Notes: generated from the letters alone by a model not told the origin. A DNA stretch of 64,000 bases from a bacterium 210917-DFI.7.65 (GCA_020555865.1 JAJCJJ010000001.1:1-64000); one strand, 5' to 3'. Shown: positions 43,719 to 52,572, numbered from the stretch's first letter. A program made the numbers and translations.

Positions 43719-44087
43719 ATGGGATGGATATTAGACAAAAACAGGCCGATTTATCTGCAGCTGGTGGAAACGCTGCAGAGCCGCATTGTGTCCGGGGCCT
43801 ATCCACCTGGTGCGAAGATTGATTCCGTGCGGGATCTGGCGGCGGAAGCCGCAGTAAACCCCAACACCATGCAGCGTGCGTTGGCTGAACTGGAGCAGAG
43901 CGGCCTGTTGCGTGCCGAACGCACCGCCGGCCGCTTTGTGACCGAGGACAAGGAGCTGATCGCCGCCGTCCGCCGTCAGCTGGCCCGGGATCGGGTGGAA
44001 GCTTTTGTGCAGAGCATGGCGGTGCTGGGCTACCACCGCAGCGAGCTGCCGGTGCTGCTGCAGGAAAGCGGGGCGCAGGCGCAGTGA
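43719..44087 (+). CDS. GntR family regulator, YtrA subfamily
   Basis: This 122-aa protein has an N-terminal winged helix (RPIYLQLVETLQSRIVSGAY, then SVRDLAAEAAVNPNTMQRAL) and only a short ~45-residue helical C-terminal dimerisation segment, which defines the YtrA subfamily. These repress the ABC operons they sit in, often responding to cell-wall-active compounds. It is followed by an ABC ATPase and permease, as expected. Confidence 0.92.
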   Translation: MGWILDKNRPIYLQLVETLQSRIVSGAYPPGAKIDSVRDLAAEAAVNPNTMQRALAELEQSGLLRAERTAGRFVTEDKELIAAVRRQLARDRVEAFVQSMAVLGYHRSELPVLLQESGAQAQ

Positions 44088-44215
44088 GTGCGAAAGCGAT
44101 GACCGGCGGTTCGGTGCGGGCGTTTGTGCAGGCCCTGTGCAGCGTGGCGGACGGCCTGGCCGATCTGGCGCTGTGGATCAAATTGTGGAGCAAAGGAGAA
44201 GAATACAATGGCTGA
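44084..44215 (+). CDS. Small ORF between the regulator and ABC ATPase, 43 aa
   Basis: GTG 44084 overlaps the regulator stop (GTGA), and the frame ends eight bases inside the ATPase gene. The peptide has an amphipathic or weakly hydrophobic middle (ALCSVADGLADLALWIKLW). The tight overlaps at both ends suggest a real coupled gene, though it could be a spacer that carries the GGAGAA site of the ATPase. Confidence 0.4.
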   Translation: MSAKAMTGGSVRAFVQALCSVADGLADLALWIKLWSKGEEYNG

Positions 44216-44906
44216 ATTGTTGCTATGCGAAAACGTATACAAGAGCTTCGGCGGAAAACGGGTGCTGCAGGGATTGAACCTGCAGGTGTCTGGCGGCCGC
44301 ATCGTGGGTCTGCTTGGCCCCAACGGCAGCGGCAAGACTACGCTGATGAAGCTGATCAACGGGCTGCTGGTGCCCAATCAGGGCAAAATCCTGGTGAATG
44401 GTTTTGCGCCGGGGCCGGAGAGCAAAAAGCGGGTGTCCTACCTGCCGGATGCCAGTTACCTGCCCGACTGGATGCAGGTACAGGATCTGGTGAAAATGTT
44501 TGCGGACTTTTATGCAGATTTTGATGCCGCCAAGGCCGCTGAAATGCTGCAGACCCTGAAAATTTCCGGTACGGAGCGGCTCAAGACCCTGTCCAAAGGC
44601 ACTAAGGAAAAGGTGCAGCTGATCCTGGCCATGAGCCGTCGGGCGGAACTGTATCTGCTGGACGAACCCATCGGCGGTGTGGACCCTGCGGCACGGGATT
44701 ACATTTTGAACACGATTATCGGAAATTACAGCGAAAATGCGACGGTGATCCTTTCCACCCACCTGATTGCAGACATTGAACAGGTGCTCGACGAAGCTGT
44801 GTTTTTGCGCGACGGCCGGATCATGCTGCACAAAAGCGTGGATGAAATTCGTGCCGAGGATGGAAAGAGTGTGGATGATTTGTTCCGGGAGGTATTCAGA
44901 TGCTGA
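44208..44906 (+). CDS. ABC transporter ATP-binding protein (YtrB-like)
   Basis: This 232-aa cassette has Walker A GPNGSGKTTL (near 38-47), Walker B LYLLDEPIGGVD and switch histidine STHL. The signature motif is LSKGTKEKV instead of LSGGQ, a form common in YtrB-type exporters of this regulator-linked class. It pairs with the permease that overlaps its end by seven bases. Confidence 0.92.
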   Translation: MAELLLCENVYKSFGGKRVLQGLNLQVSGGRIVGLLGPNGSGKTTLMKLINGLLVPNQGKILVNGFAPGPESKKRVSYLPDASYLPDWMQVQDLVKMFADFYADFDAAKAAEMLQTLKISGTERLKTLSKGTKEKVQLILAMSRRAELYLLDEPIGGVDPAARDYILNTIIGNYSENATVILSTHLIADIEQVLDEAVFLRDGRIMLHKSVDEIRAEDGKSVDDLFREVFRC

Positions 44907-45745
44907 GTAAACTGCTGAAATATGAATTCAAGTCCACGGGCCGCACCTTTGGCCTGTGTTATGCGGGCGTGGTTGCCGCTGCACTGTTGCTGCGCATTTT
45001 GGGCCTGCTTTCCGATTCGATCGGCTTCAGCGATACGCTGCCCAGAAGCGTGGTTCTGTTCACCGAGTTTCTGACGGGGCTGTCCGGCGTGGCGTATGCG
45101 GTCATGATCGTGGCGGTGTGCGTGATTACATTTTTACTGATTCTGCAGCGGTTTTATAAGAACCTGCTCTCCGGTGAGGGCTATCTGATGCATACGCTAC
45201 CGGTGCGTCCCTGGCAGCATATCGCCAGCAAATTGATTGCTGCGGTGGTATGGACGGTTCTGAGCTTTTTTGTGGTGTGCGTCTCCGTTCTGGTGCTCTG
45301 CGCCGACCACACTCTGCTTCCCGGGTTTGTGCAGGAGATGGCCGAGCTGCAGCGGGCGTTTGCTGCAGAATACCAGATACCGCTGTGGCTTTTGTGCGGT
45401 GAGTTCATCCTGATGATGCTGGTCTCGCTGGCGGTCAGCATCCTGCAGATCTATGCGGCCATTATGCTGGGACACCAGGCGGATAAGCACCGCATTGCCA
45501 TGGCTGTAGTGGCGTATTTTGTCATTCAGTTTGCGCTGAGCATCCTGATGTATGCCCTGATTCTGATGGGCCTGTTCGTGCCGGAAGGGATCTGGTTTGC
45601 AGTAGGCAGTATGCTGGACAGCATGGGTGTTGCAGGACTTACCAGCACGATGCTGCTGGGTGTCACTGCGGCCAATGTAGTGCTGGGTGCGATCTTCTTC
45701 GTTGTGACGGAGTTTTTGATGCGCCGCCGGCTGAATCTCGAATAA
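44900..45745 (+). CDS. ABC transporter permease
   Basis: This 281-aa protein has six predicted membrane helices (about 20-40, 60-82, 112-134, 158-182, 195-225, 245-268) and no signal peptide. The pattern fits ABC-2-like permeases of YtrA-regulated operons. The substrate is unknown. Confidence 0.85.
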   Translation: MLSKLLKYEFKSTGRTFGLCYAGVVAAALLLRILGLLSDSIGFSDTLPRSVVLFTEFLTGLSGVAYAVMIVAVCVITFLLILQRFYKNLLSGEGYLMHTLPVRPWQHIASKLIAAVVWTVLSFFVVCVSVLVLCADHTLLPGFVQEMAELQRAFAAEYQIPLWLLCGEFILMMLVSLAVSILQIYAAIMLGHQADKHRIAMAVVAYFVIQFALSILMYALILMGLFVPEGIWFAVGSMLDSMGVAGLTSTMLLGVTAANVVLGAIFFVVTEFLMRRRLNLE

Positions 45746-45838
45746 GGGGAAGACTGGGAAACGGCCATGGGCCGCCCATACGAAACATGGTTTGTTCCGT
45801 GGCAGAAACTATTGGAAAGGGCTAGAAGGAGGCTGCCG

Positions 45839-46120
45839 ATGAAACAGATATTGATTGCTTTTGTGGCTGCCACAGTGCTTCTAGCACTGGAAGACGCCTT
45901 GGCCCGTCAATGCAGGAACCTGCTGTGGAGCGGCATCCTGCCGCTGGCAGCGCTGCTGAGCAGCGTGGGGCTGCTCGCAGCGGGCGCCCTGCCGCTGCAG
46001 GCGCCGTATGTACTGTTGTGCGCGGTGCTCAACGGCGCGCTCTGGAGTCTTTGGATTGCCGGCCGAAGAAAGCACAGCCGGGCTGTGGCGGCAGAAAAGC
46101 GCGCGGAAAGTGAAAAATAA
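45839..46120 (+). CDS. Small membrane protein, 93 aa
   Basis: Three short hydrophobic helices (about 4-18, 30-50 and 55-73) are followed by a basic tail (RRKHSRAVAAEKRAE). A strong AGAAGGAGG site precedes the ATG. It lies 93 bases after the permease and may be the last operon member. No family is recognised. Confidence 0.6.
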   Translation: MKQILIAFVAATVLLALEDALARQCRNLLWSGILPLAALLSSVGLLAAGALPLQAPYVLLCAVLNGALWSLWIAGRRKHSRAVAAEKRAESEK

Positions 46121-46123
46121 ATA

Positions 46124-46152
46124 TTTCCAATCCCTCCGTTGTGTGCTATGAT
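46124..46152 (+). promoter_or_regulatory. Promoter of the CbiT-like gene, with an inverted repeat over the ribosome site
   Basis: TTTCCA and TATGAT are 17 bases apart. AATCCCTCC (46129-46137) is the exact complement of GGAGGGATT (46172-46180), which contains the ribosome site of the next gene. Read-through transcripts could therefore fold to hide that site. Confidence 0.5.
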
Positions 46153-46185
46153 ACTCTTATCAAGCTGCAATGGAGGGATTTTCCG

Positions 46186-47097
46186 ATGGGCGACAAGGTA
46201 TCCTTATTCGATAATGAACGGAAGATGGCGTGGATGCGCTATTTTTCCGAAAAGACAGCGCTGGACGTGGAGGCGCTCAAGCTGATCGATGTCAGCGTCA
46301 AAAACAAGAATCTGATCCCTGCGGTGGAAGCCAACCGTGTTGTGCTGGCCTTTGCCGGCGAAACGCGCCCCACGTTGTTTTACGATATGTGGAACGCGGG
46401 GCTCGGCGCGTGCGACGTGTGGCTCAAGGAAGGGCTTGACCCCGAGGGCGAAGTGTCGAGCTGCAAAGTCAGCAGCTGTATCGACCGTGGCATTGCCGGA
46501 CCCACGGTGCTGCTGATCGTAAACGAGCAGGCTGACAGCGCCTACAAAATCGGACTGCAGAACAAGCGTTTTTCCAAAGGATCGGTTCGGTATGTTGCCC
46601 ATGAGATCCGTGCGGTCATTATGAGTATGCTGGAGGTGCGCTCTCACGATACCATCTGCATCATCAGCGGCGAAAGCATTGCCGTGGAGGCCGCCATGAG
46701 TGCCAGCGAGGGCGCAGTGATTGCTGTGGAATATGATGAGAGCGACCGCGACTCTATGGAAGAAAACGTCAGCAAATTCGGGTTGAACAATGTGCTGATT
46801 GTGCCGGATACGAACCCGGAGACCCTTGAAATGCTGCCCGTGCCCACCACGGCTTTTATAGTGGCCACGGAAAAGCTGGAAGGGGAGCTGCGCGCGCTTT
46901 TGGCCCGCAATCCTAAGATGCGGATCATCATTTACACGCTGGAGTTGAATATCCTGGCTCAGATCCCGGCCCTGTTTGAAAAATACCGGATCGGAAACAT
47001 GGAGGCGCTGCAGATCTCGGTATCCAAACTGCGCGCCAACGGCATGTTTGAAACGAAACCCGTGCCGTGGATCATTTCCGGTGTGGCTGGCGAGTAA
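46186..47097 (+). CDS. Orphan CobL/CbiET-like methyltransferase-fold protein
   Basis: In this 303-aa protein, residues ~140-303 follow the CbiT (precorrin-8W decarboxylating methyltransferase) order: a VRYVAHEIRAVIMSML helix, strand HDTICIISGESIAVEAAM, then GAVIAVEYDESDRDSMEENVSKFG, LNNVLIVPD, and a C-terminal strand pair with LQISVSKLRANG. The SAM loop reads ISGES instead of GxGxG, so binding may be altered. The N-terminal half is only loosely CbiE-like. No cobalamin gene is nearby. The ATG follows GGAGGG. Confidence 0.6.
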   Translation: MGDKVSLFDNERKMAWMRYFSEKTALDVEALKLIDVSVKNKNLIPAVEANRVVLAFAGETRPTLFYDMWNAGLGACDVWLKEGLDPEGEVSSCKVSSCIDRGIAGPTVLLIVNEQADSAYKIGLQNKRFSKGSVRYVAHEIRAVIMSMLEVRSHDTICIISGESIAVEAAMSASEGAVIAVEYDESDRDSMEENVSKFGLNNVLIVPDTNPETLEMLPVPTTAFIVATEKLEGELRALLARNPKMRIIIYTLELNILAQIPALFEKYRIGNMEALQISVSKLRANGMFETKPVPWIISGVAGE

Positions 47098-47140
47098 AGC
47101 GGCGCTTTGCGCCCGGCAAACAAAACCCATATGAAACAAA

Positions 47141-47173
47141 CAGGCCCCGGCGGCGCTATGCGCTGCCGGGGCC
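47141..47173. terminator. Terminator between convergent genes
   Basis: A 10-bp stem AGGCCCCGGC, extended by an inner GCGC pair, lies between the CbiT-like and SseB genes. Confidence 0.65.
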
Positions 47174-47192
47174 TATTTGCAGTTGATCCGCC

Positions 47193-47996
47193 TTACACGG
47201 TTTTGCTCTCGCGGACATAGATGGGCATAGCCTGCTCGGTCAGCCCGTTCATGCCGGCGTTGTTTTCAATAAAAATTACGTTGCGCTTGGGCAGAAACGG
47301 GGAAAGGGACTGGCCGATGGCGCGGAAGATCTCCTCCCGGCCCTTCAAAGGCTTTCCGGCCTGCAGGATCACCATCCAATCCCGCTCCTCAGGCTTATCG
47401 TCCGGGGCTTTCTGCACCATACACATCCAGGCCTTTTCAATGTCTTCCTGCGCTTTGAGCCCTGCGCTCAGAGTGAAGGTTACGCCGTCCGGGTATTCTT
47501 TGGGCACCAGGAGCTTTACCTGCTGGCCCGTGCTCTGGGGACGCGGGGCGGCTTCGGGAGTTTCGTTGTTCAGCTCGGCGGTTTTGATACGGCTCCACAG
47601 TTTGGCCAGATTTTCCACCATGGGGCGCACGCAGACCAGGTTGGGCTTGGAAAACGGATTTACGATCAGGCCCCGCAGCTCGGGTTTGTCCACAAGATAG
47701 GCGTAGGCGTCGGAGATGTCGATGGGGAGCAGGACGTCGCCCAGCCCTGCGATGGCTTTTCCCACGCGCCCGGCGTCGGTAAACAAGGGAAGAAACATCT
47801 GACCCTGCTCGTTTTTCAGTACCTTGGGCGGGAAATCCTCGGGGAGCTTGCCTTTCACCGGCGTCACAGGCAACAGAAATACAGCGTGCACCATCTGCCG
47901 CGTAACAGCAGCCTGGCGCTCCTTGCTGTTGTCTGTGTGCAGAGCCTCGTAGGCCTTCACCAGTTCGTCGTTTCGGATATTTTTCACAGATTCCAT
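47193..47996 (-). CDS. SseB family protein (enhanced serine sensitivity)
   Basis: This 267-aa protein has an N-terminal SseB domain (VHAVFLLPVTPV ... PLFTDAGRVGK ... LVDKPELRGLIVNPFSKPNLV, about 35-125) and an SseB C-terminal domain (KLLVPKEYPDGVTFTLS ... EKAWMCMV ... IENNAG ... MPIYVRE). E. coli SseB alters serine sensitivity; the molecular role is unresolved. The ATG follows GGGGAGAAA. Confidence 0.85.
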   Translation of the reverse strand: MESVKNIRNDELVKAYEALHTDNSKERQAAVTRQMVHAVFLLPVTPVKGKLPEDFPPKVLKNEQGQMFLPLFTDAGRVGKAIAGLGDVLLPIDISDAYAYLVDKPELRGLIVNPFSKPNLVCVRPMVENLAKLWSRIKTAELNNETPEAAPRPQSTGQQVKLLVPKEYPDGVTFTLSAGLKAQEDIEKAWMCMVQKAPDDKPEERDWMVILQAGKPLKGREEIFRAIGQSLSPFLPKRNVIFIENNAGMNGLTEQAMPIYVRESKTV

Positions 47997-48207
47997 AGTG
48001 TTTCTCCCCTGGCGGAAGAACCCGCCTTTCTGATTTTGCGTCCAGCCGGCGCAGCGCGCCGCACCGCTTTATTCTGTAAGGCATTATACAACATTCTCAG
48101 GATCAGTGCAAGAAAAGCCGTGCATTTGCCATAGAAAAGGCTGCGTCAATATGGTATCCTATAAAACAAGGCAGAAAGGGCATCCGTCGTTTTGCGGAGG
48201 AATGCCT

Positions 48208-48246
48208 ATGAAAAATCCGCACATGCTGATGCAGAATGTCAGTTGA
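48208..48246 (+). CDS. Possible 12-aa peptide MKNPHMLMQNVS
   Basis: ATG 48208 is eight bases after GCGGAGG, an ideal ribosome site, and the frame stops after 12 codons. It overlaps the -35 box of the next promoter. It may be a leader peptide or chance. The remainder of the 355-base gap 47997-48351 shows no other gene. Confidence 0.3.
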   Translation: MKNPHMLMQNVS

Positions 48247-48271
48247 TATTATGGCGGCGGAATGTTAGAAT
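48243..48271 (+). promoter_or_regulatory. Promoter of the dehydratase-activase operon
   Basis: TTGATA and TAGAAT are 17 bases apart, about 80 bases ahead of the activase start. Confidence 0.65.
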
Positions 48272-48351
48272 AAAGAGAATCTTGTAATGCAGACTTTCAA
48301 ACGCAGGCGGAAGAGAAGCAAATCGTCGCAGAAAGAAAGGGGAACCTGACC

Positions 48352-51267
48352 TTGGTGATCGGCTTGGACGTCGGCTCCACCACGATCAAATGCGTGGTAC
48401 TGTCCGACGCGGATCAAATTGTATATCAAACCTATGAGCGCCATTTTTCACAGATCACGGCCAAAACGGTGGAAATGCTGCGCGCTGTGGCGGAGCGCTT
48501 TCCCGCCGAGCGGGAGTGGCGGCTGGCCATTGCCGGCAGCGCCGGCATGGGCATGGCCGAATTTGCAAAAGTGCCTTTTGTGCAGGAAGTGTATGCGGCC
48601 AAACTTGCCGCAGAGCGCAACGCGCCAGGAACAGACTGCATCATCGAGCTGGGCGGAGAGGATGCGAAGATCCTTTTTGTGAGCAACGGCGGCATGGAGG
48701 CCCGCATGAACGGCACCTGTGCCGGGGGTACCGGCGCTTTTATCGACCAGATGGCCACCCTTCTCGATGTGGATGCCGCTGATATGGACGCCCTGGCCGG
48801 GCAGCATGAGCGGGTGTACACGATCGCCTCCCGTTGCGGCGTATTTGCCAAAAGCGACATTCAGCCCCTGCTGAACCAGGGGGCGAAAAAGAGCGATATT
48901 GCCGCCAGTATTTTCTATGCGGTAGTGAATCAGACCATCGGCGGCCTGGCTCAGGGGCGGCCGGTGAAGGGGAATATTCTTTACCTTGGCGGCCCGCTTA
49001 CGTTTATGCCCATGCTGCGCCGGTGCTTTGACGAGGTGCTGGGTGTTACCGGAACGTGCCCGGAGAATTCGCTTTATTATGTTTCTCTGGGGGCGGCCTA
49101 TGCAGCCAAAGAACGCTGCGATCTGCCGGCGGTCATCGAAACGCTGAAACAATATGTTTCCCACAGCGAGTGGGAAACGCTGCCGCCGCTGTTTGAAACA
49201 GAGGCGGAATATGAGGCATTCCGTGCGCGTCACGCTGCGGCGGACGTGCCCCGGGGCACGCTGGAAACGCTGGCAGGGCCAGCGTATCTGGGCATTGACG
49301 CCGGATCCACTACCCTCAAGGCTGTGGTGACCGATGAGAGCGGTGCGCTGCTGCACTCTGCATATCTCTCCAATTCCGGCAATCCCGTGCCGGTGATCCG
49401 GGACTTTCTGCTGGACCTGTATCGGAGAAAGCCCGACCTTCACATTGCTGCCGCCTGTGTGACGGGGTACGGTGAAGATATCATCAAAAATGCATTCCAT
49501 GTGGATTACGGGCTGGTGGAAACGATGGCCCATTTTACGGCCGCCCGGCGCTTTATGCCGGAAGTGGAGTTTATTGTGGACATCGGCGGGCAGGATATGA
49601 AGTGCTTCCATGTACAAGGCGGCGTGGTGGATAATATTTATCTGAATGAGGCATGTTCTTCGGGCTGCGGCTCTTTTTTGCAGACTTTCGCCAACGCGCT
49701 GCACTATGATGTGGAAACGTTTTCCAAGCTGGGTCTCTATGCTGCCGGTGCGGTGGATCTCGGCTCCCGCTGCACGGTATTTATGAATTCTTCGGTCAAG
49801 CAGGCGCAGAAGGATGGTGCTACCACCGGCGACATCTCTGCGGGCTTGTCTGTCAGTATTGTGAAAAATGCCATTTACAAGGTAATCCGGCCATCAAGCC
49901 TGGAGGATCTGGGGCAGCACATTGTGGTGCAGGGCGGCACCTTTTTGAACGATGCGGTTCTGCGGGCCTTTGAGCGAGAACTTGGCACCCACGTGGTGCG
50001 GCCGGCCATTGCCGGGCTGATGGGGGCGTACGGCTGTGCGCTGCACGCCCAGTCCATGGCTGCGCCGGGGCAGAGGAGTACGCTTTTGGGCCGGGAGGCA
50101 CTGGAGGGCTTTACCCACCAGGTGCGCTCCGTTACCTGCGGCCTGTGTGAGAACCACTGCCGTTTGACGGTGAATACTTTTGCCGACGGGACAAAATATA
50201 TTGGCGGGAACCGCTGCGAACGGCCGGTGACCAAAAAAGCGGTCAGCGATGAGCTGAATATTTACCGCTTTAAGCAGGAATACATGAAGCGCCTTGCCCC
50301 GGTGCCGGGGATGCGGGAAAAGCGCATCGGCATCCCTCTGGGGCTGAACATGTGGGAGATGGCGCCCTTCTGGCATGCCTTTTTCACCGAGCTGGGCTTT
50401 GAGACGATCGTGTCGCCCCAGTCCAGCCGGACGACCTTCCTCAAAGGGCAGGCCAGCATCCCCAGCGACACGGTGTGTTTCCCGGCCAAGCTGCTCCATG
50501 GTCATGTGGAGGAGTTGCTGGATATGGGGGTGGACGCCATCTACTACCCCTGCATGAGCTTCAACTTTGACGAGCATTTAGGCGACAACCACTACAACTG
50601 TCCCGTAGTGGCTTATTACCCGGAAACGATTGCGGCCAACATGACCATGCGCGGCGGCACGGTGCTTATCAACGACTATGTCGGTCCCCATGTGCGTCAC
50701 GACTTTCCGGAAAAGATGACCGAAACGCTGCAGAAGTATTTCGGCGGCATCCGGCTCAAGGACGTTCGGCGCGCGGCGGATCAGGCTTATGCTGCCCGGG
50801 ATGCCTATCTGGCTGCTGTGCGGCAGAAGGGCGCAGAGATCATTGACAGGGCTCGCGCTGAGGGGAAGCGAATCCTCTGCCTGGCGGGCCGTCCCTATCA
50901 CGCCGATCCCGAAATCAACCACGGTATTGACCTGTTGCTGACAAGCTTGGGCCTGGCGGTGATTTCGGAGGATTGCCTGAGCGATCGGGAAAAGAAATTC
51001 CCCGTTCATGTGCTCAACCAGTGGACGTATCATGCGCGGCTCTATGCCGCGGCCAAATACATCGGCACCCAGAAGGACATGGAGCTGGTGCAGCTGATTT
51101 CTTTCGGCTGCGGGCTGGACGCCATTACGTCCGACGAATGCCGCGCCATTGTGGAGCGCGCCGGGAAAATTTATACGCAGATCAAAATTGACGAAATCAC
51201 GAACCTTGGCACCGTGAAGGTGCGTCTGCGGAGTCTTTTGGCGGCATTGGAGCAGAAGGAGAGATAA
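48352..51267 (+). CDS. 2-hydroxyacyl-CoA dehydratase activase-related protein (tandem BadF/HgdC ATPase plus DUF2229)
   Basis: This 971-aa protein has two ASKHA ATPase domains. The first opens with IGLDVGSTTIKCVVL (3-17) with IELGGEDAK and GTCAGGTGAFIDQM; the second with LGIDAGSTTLKAVV (near 317) with VDIGGQDMK and EACSSGCGSFLQ, where cysteines would hold the bridging 4Fe-4S cluster. C-terminal to these, GLCENHCRL and GNRCERP precede a DUF2229 dehydratase-like region. The family couples ATP hydrolysis to low-potential electron transfer. Many relatives are ~1400 aa and include the partner encoded next. The TTG start is nine bases after AAAGGGG; GTG 48355 is equally possible. Confidence 0.85.
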   Translation: MVIGLDVGSTTIKCVVLSDADQIVYQTYERHFSQITAKTVEMLRAVAERFPAEREWRLAIAGSAGMGMAEFAKVPFVQEVYAAKLAAERNAPGTDCIIELGGEDAKILFVSNGGMEARMNGTCAGGTGAFIDQMATLLDVDAADMDALAGQHERVYTIASRCGVFAKSDIQPLLNQGAKKSDIAASIFYAVVNQTIGGLAQGRPVKGNILYLGGPLTFMPMLRRCFDEVLGVTGTCPENSLYYVSLGAAYAAKERCDLPAVIETLKQYVSHSEWETLPPLFETEAEYEAFRARHAAADVPRGTLETLAGPAYLGIDAGSTTLKAVVTDESGALLHSAYLSNSGNPVPVIRDFLLDLYRRKPDLHIAAACVTGYGEDIIKNAFHVDYGLVETMAHFTAARRFMPEVEFIVDIGGQDMKCFHVQGGVVDNIYLNEACSSGCGSFLQTFANALHYDVETFSKLGLYAAGAVDLGSRCTVFMNSSVKQAQKDGATTGDISAGLSVSIVKNAIYKVIRPSSLEDLGQHIVVQGGTFLNDAVLRAFERELGTHVVRPAIAGLMGAYGCALHAQSMAAPGQRSTLLGREALEGFTHQVRSVTCGLCENHCRLTVNTFADGTKYIGGNRCERPVTKKAVSDELNIYRFKQEYMKRLAPVPGMREKRIGIPLGLNMWEMAPFWHAFFTELGFETIVSPQSSRTTFLKGQASIPSDTVCFPAKLLHGHVEELLDMGVDAIYYPCMSFNFDEHLGDNHYNCPVVAYYPETIAANMTMRGGTVLINDYVGPHVRHDFPEKMTETLQKYFGGIRLKDVRRAADQAYAARDAYLAAVRQKGAEIIDRARAEGKRILCLAGRPYHADPEINHGIDLLLTSLGLAVISEDCLSDREKKFPVHVLNQWTYHARLYAAAKYIGTQKDMELVQLISFGCGLDAITSDECRAIVERAGKIYTQIKIDEITNLGTVKVRLRSLLAALEQKER

Positions 51268-51274
51268 ACAAGTT

Positions 51275-52546
51275 ATGGCAGAATTGAAATACGACAAGAA
51301 CGGCAGATTGCTCTTCACCAAAGAGATGAAGAAGGAGTACACCGTCCTGGTGCCGGATATGCTGCCCATCCACTTCAACATCATGCGCAATATCTTCCTG
51401 AACGAGGGCTACAAGGTGGCGCTGCTGGATAATTCCGGCGAGCGGGTCAAGCAGCTGGGTCTGAAATACACCCACAACGATATTTGCTACCCCGCGCTGC
51501 TGGTCACGGGCCAGTTCCTTGATGCGCTGACCAGTGGGGAATACGATCCCCACAAAGTGGCGCTGATCATTATGCAGACTGGCGGCGGCTGTCGGGCCTC
51601 CAACTATATCCACATCATCCGCAAGGCTCTGGCGCGTTCAGGCTTCGATTATGTGCCTGTGATTTCTTTCAACCTCTCTCTGACGGAGACGAATCCCGGC
51701 TTTTCCCTGACGCTGCCCATCATCCGCCGGATGCTGGCCGGTGTGATCTACGGCGATATGATTATGCTTTTGAGCAATCAGACCCGGCCTTATGAAATTG
51801 AGGCGGGCAAAACTGACCAGCTGGTGGGGCTGTGGGTGGACAATATTTCCAAACAGTTCCGCGCTTCCCGGGGATACACGCTGCGGGAGATGCGGGAGAA
51901 TTTCAAAAACATCATCCGCAGCTTTGCTGCCATCCCGCGCCGCAAGGAGAAAAAGGTGCGCGTGGGCGTGGTGGGCGAAATCTATGTGAAATACGCATCC
52001 TTTGCCAACAACGGGCTGGAGAAGTTCCTGGCCGAGCAGGGGTGCGAAGTGATGGTTCCGGGGCTTTTGGGCTTCCTGATGTTCAAAGTGGACGCCCGCA
52101 TCCAGGACTTTTTGATTTACGGCGGCAGCCGGGTAAAATATTTGGTGGCGACAAAGCTGCTTAATTATCTGGAAAAAATAGAACAGGTGTTTATGGAGTC
52201 AGTGGAAAAGTTTTCCGACTTTATGCAGCTTTCTGCCTATCAGGATACCAAGGAGCCGATGAAGGGGTTGATCGGTCTGGGAAACCGCATGGGCGAGGGC
52301 TGGTTCTTGCCCGCGGAAATGGTGGAGCTGATTGTGCATGGCTATGAGAACATCATCTGCACCCAGCCTTTTGGGTGCCTGCCTACCCATGTGTGCGGCA
52401 AGGGTATGATCCATAAGATCAAAGACCGCTATCCCGGTGCGAACATCGTGCCGGTGGATTACGATCCCGGCGCCACCCGGGTGAATCAGGAAAACCGCAT
52501 TAAACTGATGCTGGCAGTGGCGAAGGAAAAGCTATGTGAAGCATAA
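51275..52546 (+). CDS. 2-hydroxyacyl-CoA dehydratase-like (HgdB/D-type) protein
   Basis: This 423-aa protein corresponds to the C-terminal part of the long activase-related family: KYTHNDICYPALLVTGQFLDAL, GGGCRASNY and CTQPFGCLPTHVCGKG carry cysteines suited to a 4Fe-4S cluster. It begins seven bases after the activase stop and is probably translated from the same mRNA. A specific acyl-CoA substrate cannot be named; no CoA-transferase or acyl-CoA dehydrogenase is adjacent. Confidence 0.82.
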   Translation: MAELKYDKNGRLLFTKEMKKEYTVLVPDMLPIHFNIMRNIFLNEGYKVALLDNSGERVKQLGLKYTHNDICYPALLVTGQFLDALTSGEYDPHKVALIIMQTGGGCRASNYIHIIRKALARSGFDYVPVISFNLSLTETNPGFSLTLPIIRRMLAGVIYGDMIMLLSNQTRPYEIEAGKTDQLVGLWVDNISKQFRASRGYTLREMRENFKNIIRSFAAIPRRKEKKVRVGVVGEIYVKYASFANNGLEKFLAEQGCEVMVPGLLGFLMFKVDARIQDFLIYGGSRVKYLVATKLLNYLEKIEQVFMESVEKFSDFMQLSAYQDTKEPMKGLIGLGNRMGEGWFLPAEMVELIVHGYENIICTQPFGCLPTHVCGKGMIHKIKDRYPGANIVPVDYDPGATRVNQENRIKLMLAVAKEKLCEA

Positions 52547-52549
52547 AAA

Positions 52550-52572
52550 AAGGGGGACATAGTCCCCCTTTT
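52550..52572 (+). terminator. Terminator of the dehydratase operon
   Basis: Stem AAGGGGGAC / GTCCCCCTT with a three-base loop and a TTTT tail lies four bases after the stop. Confidence 0.85.
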
